The position numbers were made by a program, and so were the translations under genes. Below, piece after piece: positions 1-10,384 of a stretch of DNA of 64,000 bases; position 1 is the first letter of the stretch, and every line of letters begins with the position of its first letter. The DNA lies in assembly GCA_022560025.1 (NCBI GenBank), contig JAFISE010000083.1, forward strand, positions 62,001-126,000, in the 5' to 3' direction. Below the pieces are notes generated by a model that saw only the letters and a list, made by a program, of their open reading frames with translations, did not search any database and had not been told where the DNA came from. Source of the DNA: Stagonosporopsis chrysanthemi (lineage: Eukaryota > Ascomycota > Dothideomycetes > Pleosporales > Didymellaceae).

Positions 1-3000
1 AAGCTCTGCGAAACGGAGTCACCCTGGCGGAGATTGTGCAATCGATCAAGAACCAGCCCTTGCGCATCTTTCGCGACCCGAAGCTGCAGTATCGGCATTC
101 TAACAACTATGCCCATTTCTTCAACTTCTTGGCCGAGGTCGAGCTGCCAGACCTCTTCCAATTCGAACTCATCGACTTGTACGAAAAGAAAAACGTCCCC
201 AAAGTCATTTACTGCATCCACGCGCTGTCATGGCTGCTCTTCCGTAAGGGCATTGTCGATTTTCGGATAGGCAACTTGGTCGGTAAACTGCAGTTCGAGG
301 ACCATGAACTGGAGGCAACACAAAAAGGACTGGACAAATCTGGTGTCAGCATGCCCAACTTCTCTGGCATGTCGGCCAACTTCAACGTCGAGCCGGAGCC
401 GGAGCCAGAGCCAGTCGAATCCGAAGACGATCGGATCGACCGCGAGCTGGGCGAAAACGTAGCTACGATTCTTGACTTGCAGGCGCAAATGAGAGGAGCA
501 CTGGTTCGCATGCGCCTGGGCGACATGATGCAGGAGCTGTGGGATCATGAGCATCTCATCGCAGACTTGCAATCCCGCATTCGTGGCGATTGGGCGAGGC
601 AGATCGCTACTTATCGCCTCGACATGCGACGCTTTTCCATCACCCTGCAGAGTGCAGCTAGAGGCTATCTCGTGCGATCGAGAAAACGGGGAGAGGCAGA
701 CTTCTGGCGAGACAACGCACCGCAGGTGCTCAAGGTGCAGAACCTGTTCCGCGGACGCAAAGCTAGAGCACAGGTCCAGTACATGAAATCGAGGATACAA
801 CAAGAAGAGCACGGAATAAGAGAATTCCAAGCAGCGATCCGAGGAGCACTGGAACGAATGCGGGTGGGCAACCGGTACGCAGAGACAAGGGACACTGAGC
901 CAGCAACTGTACATATCCAAGCTATGATTCGTGGTGCCTTACTCCGACATAAGGTCGACCGTGAATGGGCCGAGCTACAGGCCAGTGAGGCGCACATCGC
1001 AGACCTTCAGGCCGTCTCCCGAGCGACATTGCTACGACAAGAACTACGAGCCGACCAGGAAAGCCTTCGCCAACACGAGAACGTGGTCACTCTACTTCAG
1101 GCGGCTGCCCGAGGTATTCTTGCTAGGAAACAGAATGCCGAGGTGCAAGACCAACTGGTAAGCACGTCAGTCGATTGGTCTGCTGTTCAGTCCAAGATTC
1201 GCGGCGATGCTGCTCGAATCTCTTTCGGACAATTGATGAGTGCTTTGTACGCGGAAGAACCGCAGATCACAGATATCCAGTCTAAGATCCGTGGCAATGA
1301 CTTCCGAGTTGACTTCGGGCAAATGATGAGCGCGCTCTACGCCGAGGAACCACAAGTCATTGACATTCAATCCAAGATTCGGGGCAACGCCTCGAGGATT
1401 GTGTTTGGGCTGACAATGAGTGCCTTGTACGCAGAAGAGCCGCAGATCACAGATCTACAAGCCATTGCAAGAGGTGGCCACGTACGATCCGAGACTGCAG
1501 ACACTCTTGCACTACTGAACGGACAAGAAGCGACTATACTTTCCTTGCAGGCATATATTCGTGGTTTCCTCTCCAGACAAAGGCATTACTCTGACCTCAA
1601 GGCGCTCCAGGCACAAACACCAGCTTTCGTCGACCTACAGTCGGCAAGTCGAGGATTTGTTCAACGACAGCGGACCTACGACATACTGTGTCAACTCAAC
1701 GCCCAAGAGCCGGAGATCACTCAGCTCCAGGGTGATGCACATGGTATGTTACTTCGCATGGAAATTGGTATGCAACTCGGTCAGCTTGAAGAGCACGAAG
1801 AGGCCGTCGTTGAGCTTCAAGCGCTCGCTCGCGGTATAGTCGTCCGCCAGAAACACGTCGAGAAGCAGAAGTTCTACCGGGAGAATATGGAGAAGGTCAT
1901 CAAGATCCAAAGCTTTGTTCGTGGACGACAACAGGGCGAGGCTTACAAGAGCTTGACGAGCGGGAAGAACCCCCCGGTGTCGACCGTGAAAAACTTTGTT
2001 CACTTGCTGAACGACAGCGACATTGATTTCGACGAGGAAATTGGTAAGACTTTGACTGCTACATGTCTAATGTTGTACTGACCATGATGTAGAATTTGAA
2101 CGCCTGCGAAAGACTGTAGTGCAGCACGTACGCCAGAACGAACTTGCTGAGCAGTATGTTGATCAACTGGACATCAAAATCGCCCTACTTGTCAAAAACA
2201 AGATTACACTGGACGAGGTCGTCAAGCACCAGAAGCACTTTGGAGGTCATGTCGGGACACTACTGAGCAGCAAGGACATCTCCTCCAAGGACCCATTCGA
2301 CCTAAAAGCGCTCAACAAAACTTCACGGAGAAAGCTGGAGCAGTACCAGGAGTTGTTCTTCACGCTGCAGACACAGCCTCAGTACCTGGCGCGCCTGTTC
2401 AGGCGTGTTCGCGAGCAGCGTCTTGAAGAGAAGGATACTAAGCGCATCGAACAACTGACCATGAGCCTATTCGGCCTGGCCCAAAAACGCAGAGAAGAGT
2501 ACTGGCTCCTGAAGCTGATGTCAAGGTCGTTGCGGGAAGAGATCAACGGGTGTGCAACACTGCAAGAATTCACGCGTGGTAACTTCTTCTGGACAAAGTT
2601 GTTCAGCAGCTTTGTCCGTTCGCCCCGGGACCGCAAATTCTTGAAGGAGCTCTTGGGCACAGTTATCCGCGAGAACATCATCGACAACGAAGAGCTGGAT
2701 CTCGAGAGCGATCCTATGCAGATCTACAAGTCTGCAATCAACAATGAGGAGCTCCGCACCGGTCAGCAAAGTCGACGCGATCCCAACGTGACACGCGATA
2801 TGGCGCTCAAGGATCAGGAGACCCGAGCTACCTTCATCCACAACCTGCAAGATCTTCGAGATGTTGCGGACCAGTATTTCTCGATGCTCGAGGAGGTGTT
2901 GCACAGGATCCCGTACGGCGTACGTTACATCACCCAGCAAATGTTCGAAGAGCTGCGCCAGAAATTCCCCTACGAACCACAGGAACAGCTTCTCCAGGTT

Positions 3001-4513
3001 GCAGGGCATTGGCTGTGGAGGTCATACATCCAGCCTGCCCTTGCTCAGCCTCAACATTGGGGTGTTGTTGACCGTGGCCTATCCAACGTCATGGGCCGTA
3101 ACCTCAATGCCGTCAATAAAGTGCTCGGGCAGGTTGCCGCAGGAAGGCTATTCGGAGGCGAGGACCTTTATCTGCAGCCTCTCAACAGCTATGTCACGGA
3201 AGCCATCGACCGTCTGCAGGACATCTGGGTGAACCTCATCGATGTGCGTGACGCCGAGACCTACTTCGAGATCGATGAGTTCAACGACCTCTTCGCCCGC
3301 ACCAAGCCTACACTGTACATCAAGCTTGCAGACGTTTTCGCTATCCACAATCTCGTCATCAACGATCTTCCCACCCTGTGTCCTTCGCAGGATGACCCTC
3401 TGCGCGAGGTCGTGCGCGAGCTTGGAAGTGCAAAGAACAATGAAAATGAGCTGCTGCACGTCAGCTCGACAGAAATTACCCTGACACTCAACCCCAAGTT
3501 CCATGAACAAGAAGGTAAGCATCCTGACTAGCAAACTTCGACCAAGACTGACAAGACCAGATCCCGATGCACACCTCAAGTCGCTTTTCATGGAGACCAA
3601 GCGCTACGCACTCTACATCATCCGCGTCCAGACCGGTGCCAATCTTACAGAGATCCTGTGCAAGCCTGTCACACCGCAAGATGAAGACCGATGGGATGCA
3701 CTCGTACGCGAAGAGCTTGCTGCGCAAAGGAAGGACCGCAACCGCAAGCACAGCGCGGTCCGATCATCCGCGGCCTCCACATACACCACTGACATGGGGT
3801 CCAACTCTGTCCTGGAACTCGACTACCCCACGCTGAAACAGTACTGTCTCGAGAACATGGTCCAGCTCCAACGCGCCGGTCGGATCTCGCCGCATAACAA
3901 CTACCAGGACTTGCTCAATGCGATCGCAGTTGACATCCGCACCAAGCACAGACGCCGTATGGAGCGCGCACGCGAGATGGAAGGCGTGCGCACCACGCTC
4001 GCTGCGCTGGACGAGAAGGCGCACTTCCTCGAGCAGCAGCTGAAGAGCTACAACGACTACATCGAGCAGGCCATGGTGACGCTGCAGTCAAAGAAGGGCA
4101 AGAAGAAGTTCCTCCTGCCCTTCACCAGGCAATACAACCACATGCGCGAACTCAAGTCCACGGGCCGGGCCTACCGCTTCGGCAGCTTCAAGTACTCGGC
4201 GCGCAACCTTGCACAGAAGGGCATCTTAGTGTCCTGGAACGGCTACCACGACTCGCAATGGGACCGCCTCGAGCTCACCGTCTCGTCGAACCAGACGGGT
4301 ATCTTTGAGATTCAGGGCTCCCAGGGCAGCATGATGATCCCCGGCGCGTTTGCAGAGGTGCCGCTTGACGGCCTGCTGCAGGCGCAGTTCGACAACCACC
4401 AGTTCATGAACTTGTTCGGCGAGGGGAGAGACGGCAGCGGAACTGGCGCTGTCAGGGTTAATGTTAATTTGTTCTTGCATTTGATTTTCAAGAAGTTCTA
4501 CCGCGATGAGTAG
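1..4513 (+). CDS. RNG2: IQGAP-type Ras GTPase-activating-like scaffold, 5' end missing
   Basis: This is the 3' part of an IQGAP gene (Rng2 in fission yeast, Iqg1 in budding yeast), a scaffold of the cytokinetic actomyosin ring that binds calmodulin, actin and small GTPases. I read three exons: 3-2043, 2093-3514 and 3561-4513, with introns of 49 and 46 bases, giving 1471 residues. The first ~85 residues are the C-terminal part of a calponin-homology (actin-binding) domain. About 17 IQ-like units follow (fragment residues ~143-653, core pattern LQxxxRGxxxR). A RasGAP-related domain lies at ~840-1070 and the RasGAP C-terminal domain at ~1230-1400. The segment PYGVRYI matches the IQGAP form of the GAP domain, which lacks the catalytic arginine finger, so it should bind GTPases rather than activate hydrolysis. 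The start codon lies upstream of the window. The order of domains makes the family assignment secure. Confidence 0.93.
1197..1466 (+). repeat. three tandem 90-base units inside the IQ-repeat region
   Basis: Three consecutive 30-residue units start at 1197, 1287 and 1377. Each begins with IRG and carries the shared core MSALYAEEPQ. They are far more alike than the other IQ units of the gene, which points to recent tandem duplication within the coding sequence. Confidence 0.85.
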
Positions 4514-4901
4514 GCGGCGGCGTCTTCGGGGGAGGCGCGGAGTCGACGGCGGGACAGGGATAGGGATAAGGATAGGGATACCATTGTTTTTTTTTCGCTA
4601 TAGCGCATGGCGTGGGTCTGGTGTTTGGGTGGATGGCTCGGGACGGTAGTCATGAGGTGATGAGAATATGACTCTTTGCATATGCCTTTTCGTCTGCGCC
4701 TGCTCTCGTGTTTCTTGTGCTTTGCACACTGCACCTGAGAGCGTCATGTCGAGACCATGTGTCGTTCTCAGGACAGCAATGTGGCTCATGCGCATTTGCG
4801 GATGCCGTTGTCCCAATGCAGGAGGATATCGCAGCTTCTGCTCTGCCCACCACCGCTCTTCGACTTCCCCCCATCTCTCATCAGCATCGCCGTCCCTCCC
4901 C
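4514..4901. other. 3' intergenic stretch between the IQGAP gene and a convergent gene
   Basis: No gene is supported here. The stretch must hold the 3' UTRs of both flanking, convergently transcribed genes. It contains a G-rich run at 4551-4577 (listed separately). Confidence 0.6.
4551..4577 (+). repeat. GGGATA-like G-rich run, potential G-quadruplex
   Basis: Four GGG runs at 4551, 4557, 4563 and 4575 are separated by 3, 3 and 9 bases, fitting the G3N1-9 pattern of a G-quadruplex. The unit resembles a TAGGGA telomere-like permutation. It lies just after the IQGAP stop codon, so it is probably in that gene's 3' UTR. Confidence 0.5.
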
Positions 4902-5471
4902 TCACCCCTCAAACTCCCCCGTGGCGCCCACATCCCCCTCATTCTGGACCCCATACGCGTCCTCAAAACTCGCCAGCTGGACGCCCCACATGGCCCCTTC
5001 TCCCCCCTCCTCCTCATCAACCCCATCCCCCTCCCACCGAAACGCCAACACAGCGCCATCCTTCAACCCCGCCCCCTTTGGACAATCCTTCGCACCCCCC
5101 TCGATGCCCCTTGCCTTTGCAGCCTTGGACCCCGCTTTCCCCTTGCCCTTGTCCTTCGCCCCGCCCTTGCCCGCCTCGTCGTCAATCGCCACCTCCTCGT
5201 CCTCAGGCTGCGTTTCCCAGTCCCCCAGCACGAAGCCCTGGGAGGCGTCGAGCGGGTCGATGGGGCGCCCGAGGTAGATGGAGGACGGGGAGGAGGGGAG
5301 CGGCAGCGCGGTGCTGGTTGGTGAGCTGGAGGAGATGCCGGTGGAGAGGAGGGCGGTGTGGAGGGCGGTTTTTATGGAGGAGAAGGATTGGAGTGGGGAG
5401 ATGTGCAGGAGGAGGGTGGTGCGGTGGGATTTTAGGCGGAGAGTCCAGGTTTGGGGGGTTGGGTCGGTCAT
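4902..5471 (-). CDS. hypothetical protein, possible ubiquitin-like fold
   Basis: A single-exon frame of 189 residues starts with ATG at 5471. I do not recognise a named family. The N-terminal part alternates short beta-like stretches (WTLRLKSH, TLLLHIS) with a helix (SIKTALHTAL). A later segment reads LKDGAVLAFRW, close to the 'LkDGdvvaFrf' ending common in ubiquitin-like folds. The middle is a Lys/Gly/Ala-rich insertion (about residues 98-130) and the C-terminus is acidic. There is no signal peptide or membrane segment. It is divergent from the Tim17-family gene at 5909, sharing 437 bases of upstream DNA. The clean frame and the beta-grasp-like pattern support a real gene; the fold is inference. 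Confidence 0.6.
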   Translation of the reverse strand: MTDPTPQTWTLRLKSHRTTLLLHISPLQSFSSIKTALHTALLSTGISSSSPTSTALPLPSSPSSIYLGRPIDPLDASQGFVLGDWETQPEDEEVAIDDEAGKGGAKDKGKGKAGSKAAKARGIEGGAKDCPKGAGLKDGAVLAFRWEGDGVDEEEGGEGAMWGVQLASFEDAYGVQNEGDVGATGEFEG

Positions 5472-5908
5472 GATGGTTGGGGAGGGTGTGGGTGGGTGTT
5501 GTGGGTGATTGTGGAGAGTTGCGGATGTTGTAGGTAGATGGTGCGTGTGTGTGGATGTTGTGTTTGGTTGGAAGATTGCAATGTGAGGGTTTGGACTTGA
5601 AGGTTAGTTGTAAGTGGAGTTGCTGTGGCGTGGTGGAGACAACGCGTTGCACGCGCGGGGACATGTGATCTTGGCGAAGCGCGGAAGTTGCAGTCGAGGT
5701 TGATCCAAGCTCCTCTTCTACGACACAGCACTTTGAATACCCGTATTGTTGACGCGCTACTGTTTTATTACGATTGTGGTATTCCAGCTATACTACAACC
5801 GCGCAACTGGTCTTGTTTCCATTGGAGCATTCGCTGCTCAATCGCTGCCTTCAGTCCTCGCCGCACCTCCGCACCCGCTCCGCGACCGGCTCTGACACGC
5901 CCGCCGCA
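5472..5908. promoter_or_regulatory. shared upstream region of two divergent genes
   Basis: This 437-base interval separates two divergent start codons (5471 on the minus strand, 5909 on the plus strand). No coding sequence is supported. The part next to the minus-strand gene is very G/T-rich on the plus strand, i.e. C/A-rich in the sense of that gene, as in many fungal 5' leaders. I see no clear TATA box. Confidence 0.45.
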
Positions 5909-6628
5909 ATGGCAACCCTCACACCCAGCAACCCCGCCGCAATCGTCGTCGACGACCTCCCCCAGCCTCCGCCGCAGCCCTCACAGCCCCTCACCAACGC
6001 CCCGCGCCTTGGCATGCCCTTCGACCGCCGCCTGCTGCTCACCACCTTCACCTCCTTTGTGTGCGGCTTCACCCTCGGCAGCGCCTCTGCCGGCTCCATG
6101 GCCGCGCTGCGCTTCCGCGCCGAAAACGCGCACCGCCTGCCCATCTCGCAGCCGGGCTGGTACCTCTACCACAAGAGCAAGAACTACTACAAGACGAAGG
6201 AGGGCGTGCTGGAGGGGCTGCGCAAAGGCTGCAAGGTCGCGGCGTGGAGCACCGTGTTCTTCGTGGTCGAGGAGAGCCTGGATGTCTTCCGCGGGACGTG
6301 GAAGGCGGGGCGCACGGTCGAGCAGATGGAGGGCGTGGATGAGCTGAGCTTGAAGAGGATTGACCGCGGGGTGGCCGGCTCGCGCGATTTCATCAGCAGT
6401 GCGCTTGCGGGCATGGTCACGGGTGGCGTGTGGAGCGCGTGGCATCAGTTCCCGGTCAGCTTTGCGGCGAGGACCATTCGGCTGGGGCTTGTGGTGGGGC
6501 TGGGGTATGGGCTGGGCCAGGATGCGCTGGTGTGGGCGAAGAGCAGGTACGGCGGAGCTGAGGAGGGGGAGAGCTGGATCTACAAGGGCGCGAAGAACAT
6601 GAGGACGGTGGAAGATGACGATGCGTAA
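5909..6628 (+). CDS. Tim17/Tim22/Tim23-family membrane protein
   Basis: This is a 239-residue single-exon protein. I chose the ATG at 5909 because the upstream in-frame extension looks like leader sequence. After a Pro-rich N-terminus there are hydrophobic, glycine-rich segments typical of the Tim17/22/23 fold: one around FVCGFTLGSASAG, one in the middle (AAWSTVFFVVEE) and two near the C-terminus (ALAGMVTGGVW and GLVVGLGYGLG). The last part, with an AART-x-R-x-GL pattern, resembles TIMMDC1-type proteins that act in complex I assembly in the inner mitochondrial membrane. Members of this superfamily sit in the inner membrane as translocase or assembly factors. The superfamily is fairly sure; the TIMMDC1-like role is inference. 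Confidence 0.78.
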   Translation: MATLTPSNPAAIVVDDLPQPPPQPSQPLTNAPRLGMPFDRRLLLTTFTSFVCGFTLGSASAGSMAALRFRAENAHRLPISQPGWYLYHKSKNYYKTKEGVLEGLRKGCKVAAWSTVFFVVEESLDVFRGTWKAGRTVEQMEGVDELSLKRIDRGVAGSRDFISSALAGMVTGGVWSAWHQFPVSFAARTIRLGLVVGLGYGLGQDALVWAKSRYGGAEEGESWIYKGAKNMRTVEDDDA

Positions 6629-6710
6629 GAGGTTGACTCCAGGATCTGCTGCCACTACACCACTCCACTACTCCACTCTACAACCAACCCGACTATCAAA
6701 CACCACCCAG

Positions 6711-7664
6711 CTACTCCAGCGCATAGTCGTGCTTCCTCAGGAACGCCTCCAGTCCCGTCAACTCGCCGCGCGCGTTCTCCTTCGCCCACGCAACCTCGCG
6801 ATCCATGTCCGGTCCATAGTACCCAAAATCGCGCTGGAACGCCCACATCTCATACAGCTGCTGCCTCATACCTTCGGGCAAAAAGCCCTTGAACACCTCA
6901 TCCGGGACATTCTGATGCCTGACCGTCTTCCCCGTCACACGGCTCACAATCTCCGCCGCCTGGTCCATACTCAGAATCTCGCTCGCGGCCGCAAACACCT
7001 TTCCCTCGTAGTTGTCCGGCTGCGCAAGAATAGCGCCGACCCACTTCCCCGTCTCGGTGATGTCGATGAACGGCATGCGGCTATGTCCGTACGCGCAGTT
7101 GGCCAGCACAAACGTGCCGTCCCCCTCGCGACTGGGCACCGGCCGCATAAACGGGCCCAAGAAATTCTGCATAAAGCTTGCCGGCGCGAAAAAAGCGCTC
7201 TTCACGGGTAGACTGCGGATGTACGCCTCGATCTCCGCCTTGTCGTCAAAGTGCTCGACGTTCGTGTACTTGCCCCCGCTCAGCATCGCCGGGTGCGACA
7301 TGGACGAGAAGATGACGTACGACACGCCAGCCGCCAGCGCCGCGGTGCACACAGCGCGCGCCTGCCGCGTCTCGATTGCGCGCGTGTCGCCCTGGTACTG
7401 CGTCGCGGTCAAGAAGAAGAGCGTATCCACGTCCTGCAGCGCGGCGGCGAGCGTGGCCGGCTCGTCCATGTCGGCGGCTGCGAGGCTGGCGCCGCGCGAC
7501 GCGAGGTCGGCCATGTTGGGCGAGGCGGTCGAGCGGGCGATGGCGCGCACGTCGTAGCGGGCGCTCAGCTCGCGGTCGCCGAGGACGGTGGCAGCCACAG
7601 AGTAGCCCTGGTTTCCGGTTGCGCCCAGGACGGCGAGGAGTTGTTTGTTGTTGGCGGGTGACAT
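6711..7664 (-). CDS. NmrA-like NAD(P)-binding protein
   Basis: The protein has 317 residues when started at the ATG at 7664, which puts the Rossmann fold close to the N-terminus; an in-frame extension to 7736 looks non-coding. The dinucleotide-binding loop is GATGNQG about 12 residues in. It is followed by IARSTAS and DMDEPATLAAAL, the usual order in NmrA/HSCARG proteins. These are atypical short-chain dehydrogenases that often sense NAD(P) redox state rather than catalyse, as NmrA does in nitrogen repression. The gene is convergent with the Tim17-family gene, with only 82 bases between stop codons. A TATA-like element lies about 160 bases upstream. The exact substrate or partner cannot be read from the sequence. 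Confidence 0.85.
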   Translation of the reverse strand: MSPANNKQLLAVLGATGNQGYSVAATVLGDRELSARYDVRAIARSTASPNMADLASRGASLAAADMDEPATLAAALQDVDTLFFLTATQYQGDTRAIETRQARAVCTAALAAGVSYVIFSSMSHPAMLSGGKYTNVEHFDDKAEIEAYIRSLPVKSAFFAPASFMQNFLGPFMRPVPSREGDGTFVLANCAYGHSRMPFIDITETGKWVGAILAQPDNYEGKVFAAASEILSMDQAAEIVSRVTGKTVRHQNVPDEVFKGFLPEGMRQQLYEMWAFQRDFGYYGPDMDREVAWAKENARGELTGLEAFLRKHDYALE

Positions 7665-7820
7665 GGTGGATGCTTCAAATCTCCAATCTGCGATGACAGT
7701 ATTTGGTGTAGAAGAAATACTAGATACTGGCAGCACTCAATATTCCACAGCGTAGCGATTGATTGATGGATGGATGGATGGATCTAATCTACCACACAAA
7801 ACACAGCAACACTCACCCTC

Positions 7821-7826
7821 TTTATA
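7821..7826 (-). promoter_or_regulatory. TATA-like box of the NmrA-like gene
   Basis: TATAAA reads on the minus strand about 160 bases upstream of the ATG at 7664. Spacing and orientation fit a core promoter element. Confidence 0.4.
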
Positions 7827-8230
7827 CCCCCCCCTCTAATCGTCCCAAACCACCGCCCACTTTCATCGCGCTCACCTTCCAGCCGCAACTGCCCTCCCCC
7901 TCCCTTCCACCTCTGCGGTCTTACACACGGAGTTAACACCCTCTTAACCCCACGCCCCTCCCACGTACTAAGCTCCGCGGGTATCAGTACTTGTTATACA
8001 CGCACAGTCCTCACACCCACCCACCAAGCCCGCAACACCACCGTGCCTTGCGCGGATTGGGTATGCACTTCGACACGGCTCGTTTCCAGTCCACTACATG
8101 ATCTTGCTGGGCTGTTCTGGGTGCGTGCACGGGGAAGGGGTTAAGGTGAGGTGAGGTGAGGCGGTGGATGGGGGGGAGCGGAGGTGTGTTTAAGCCGGTT
8201 CGGAGATGGCGGAGTTTGGGACAGGTATGA

Positions 8231-8262
8231 GGGTGAGGGTGAGGGCGAGGGCGAGGGCGAGG
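8231..8262 (+). repeat. GGGYGA hexamer array, potential G-quadruplex
   Basis: Five GGG runs at 8231, 8237, 8243, 8249 and 8255 are spaced by exactly three bases (TGA, then CGA). This is a regular hexamer repeat that fits a strong G-quadruplex pattern. Confidence 0.65.
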
Positions 8263-9178
8263 AGAATGGGCTTTTACTTCTGGGGATGGAAAGAAAGAAA
8301 CAGGTGACGGGTGGATGGATGGTTGAGGAGTTTTGCTGGGCGGGTAGGCGGGAAATATCTACTCGGGGTTTTTGGTTGTTGAAGTTGTTGAAGTTGTTCA
8401 AGCTCGGAGGGGGGGTTTAGCTCACGCTGCAGCACTCTACTACTTCCTTGATCTTCCACTTTCGGGCATAAAGCTGGTGGACGTGTTTGTTTCTGCAGTC
8501 CGGTATCGTTGGGTAAGGGATTGCGGTGCGCTTTGCATCGTGGTGCGCGGTTGGTTCTACCTACACAGTAACGCGTCTTCGTGCCCAGCAACGAAGTCTC
8601 TCCTACACGTCGCCGTGTTGTTCGAGACAGAGGCGAACACGCATCTGCAGCTGAACAACAAGACGAAAGCTTGCAACGGTCGGCGGACAAGGGTCCTGCG
8701 TTCGTGTTCCACATGGTGTTCGTATCTGCCCCCGTCGTTCGGTTCGTTGCCGCTAGATAACATCCATACACATCAACCAACCTCTACCTCTGCCTCTCCC
8801 TCAATCCGTGGCTCACGTGCCCAGCAACCAACACCGACATGTCGCGGACGTCTGCGACGTTTTGTTGCGCTGTCGCCAGTCTCAAGAGCCAAGCTTTGCG
8901 GCGCCGCGAGCAAGCCTCGTAAGCGGCGCCGAATCGAGTTGGGTGGGTGACGAGGCGGGCTTCGTCATCCATGACAGATGAGCCGTGGCTCCTGCACGGC
9001 TCCGTGGACATGGCGCGACCGCGACTACAACACCTCTGCGCATTTCCCTTACAATTCGTGTTTTAATTCTTTTGGTTCTTGGGTATCACTGAGCGCCATG
9101 TTATGACCGCGCCTGCAATTGACCCCTAGCCGTCCATCCAGCACCGCAATCAATCCCAAGCACAGCCCAGCCGTCACC

Positions 9179-10384
9179 ATGAGACTCCCCTTCGAACTCG
9201 CCCTCCTCCTCGCCCCCCTCCTCCTCGCCGCCCCCCTCGCCCCCCGCGCCGCCTCCTTCCCCCACCTCACCGGCCTCACCTCCTCCGCCCGCGACCTCTC
9301 CACAACCGACGGCCGCTGGCCCTCCAAGTACTTCCACGAGTCCGTCTACCACCCGCACTACGACGGACGCTTTGCCGCCGCCGTACAGCCGCGCGCCGCC
9401 CGCCTGCTCCACATGCGGCTGCTGCTGCGGTCGTACGTGGCGGCCATGGCAGCCGCGGGCGTGCGGACGTGGGTGATGCACGGGAGCCTACTGGGGTGGT
9501 GGTGGAGCGGAGGCGTGTTTCCGTGGGACAGCGACCTGGATTTCTGCGTCGACGAGCGCGGTGTGGCGGAGTTGGGGGCGTGGTGGAACATGACGGTGCA
9601 CTCGTTCAGCGCGGGGGAGCTGGGGCTTGTTGATGCGAAGAGGGAGCCGTTCACTGCGCGGTGGAGAGGCAATGGCGGTGGCAGCAGTGGCAGCAGTGGC
9701 AGCAGTGCGCCAGACCCCCCGCGCGGAAGCGATAGCATCACCGAGCCCCCCGGCCTCAAACAAGGCCTCTGGGACGAGCTCCTGCTGCATGGCAAAAAAT
9801 ACCTCCTCGAAGTCAACCCCCACGCCTCCAACCCCTCCACCGCGGACCCCCACAACAAAATCGACGCCCGCTGGATCGACACCGCCACGGGGCTCTTCAT
9901 CGATATCACCACCGTGCACCCCGTGCCGCAGTCCGCGACCGCCAAGAGCGCCGCGAAACACCTGATCTTCCTCGACGAAGAAGACACTGCAGGGCCAGCA
10001 GGCGCAGACGCGCCCGACGAAATGTACACAAAGGACACGCATCTGTACACGACGGCCGCGCTGTTCCCGCTGCGGCAGACGCGCTTCGAGGGCGCCGATG
10101 TCTGGGTGCCCTATGCGTACGAGCAGTTGCTGGTCGAGGAGTACGGCCCGCGGGCGCTGGTGGAGACGTGGTTTGCGGGGTGGGCGTTTGAGGAGGGCGC
10201 GTGGGTGCGTGTGCCAGAGGGAGGGGATAGCAAAGAGAAGGGCAACAAGGGCGAGGACAAGACGGTGGCGGCGAGCCCGGAGGAGGACCGGCTGAGGAGC
10301 GAGAAGGACAATAGCGGCGGGGAGGTCTATGTGCCCCATCCCGGGCGGAAGGGCGAGGTGCACACCGTGCCTGGTAGCAGGTGA
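9179..10384 (+). CDS. LicD/Mnn4-family secreted protein, putative phosphosugar transferase
   Basis: This is a 401-residue single-exon protein. The ATG at 9179 gives a clean signal peptide (basic start, then a Leu/Ala-rich core to about residue 25). Residues ~85-125 hold the LicD signature: MHGSLLGWWW followed by PWDSDLDFCVD, the D-x-D-x-D centre of the LicD nucleotidyl/phosphotransferase fold. In fungi this family includes Mnn4, which promotes mannosylphosphate transfer to N-glycans in the Golgi; other members add phosphocholine or ribitol phosphate. A Gly/Ser run (GSSGSSGSS type, from 9679) interrupts the middle. The Lys/Glu-rich tail (about 345-401) is probably disordered. The fold is well supported; donor and acceptor are unknown. 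Confidence 0.82.
   Translation: MRLPFELALLLAPLLLAAPLAPRAASFPHLTGLTSSARDLSTTDGRWPSKYFHESVYHPHYDGRFAAAVQPRAARLLHMRLLLRSYVAAMAAAGVRTWVMHGSLLGWWWSGGVFPWDSDLDFCVDERGVAELGAWWNMTVHSFSAGELGLVDAKREPFTARWRGNGGGSSGSSGSSAPDPPRGSDSITEPPGLKQGLWDELLLHGKKYLLEVNPHASNPSTADPHNKIDARWIDTATGLFIDITTVHPVPQSATAKSAAKHLIFLDEEDTAGPAGADAPDEMYTKDTHLYTTAALFPLRQTRFEGADVWVPYAYEQLLVEEYGPRALVETWFAGWAFEEGAWVRVPEGGDSKEKGNKGEDKTVAASPEEDRLRSEKDNSGGEVYVPHPGRKGEVHTVPGSR

Larger units (their letters stand above)
7665..9178. other. 1.5-kb divergent upstream region with simple repeats
   Basis: This interval lies between the NmrA-like gene (minus) and the LicD-type gene (plus). Open frames in it show no family resemblance. It holds a GATG-type microsatellite near 7753-7783, GAGGT repeats near 8146-8165, a regular GGGYGA run at 8231-8262 and polypyrimidine stretches before 9179. 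I see no RNA gene. Confidence 0.55.

Noticed and set aside
6615..7211. Plus-strand frame of 198 codons opposite the NmrA-like gene
   Set aside because: Antisense shadow of the NmrA-like coding region, without domain motifs.
9488..10363. Long minus-strand frame of 291 codons opposite the LicD-type gene
   Set aside because: It is the antisense shadow of a GC-rich coding sequence; the plus-strand frame has a signal peptide and LicD motifs, while this one has no family feature.
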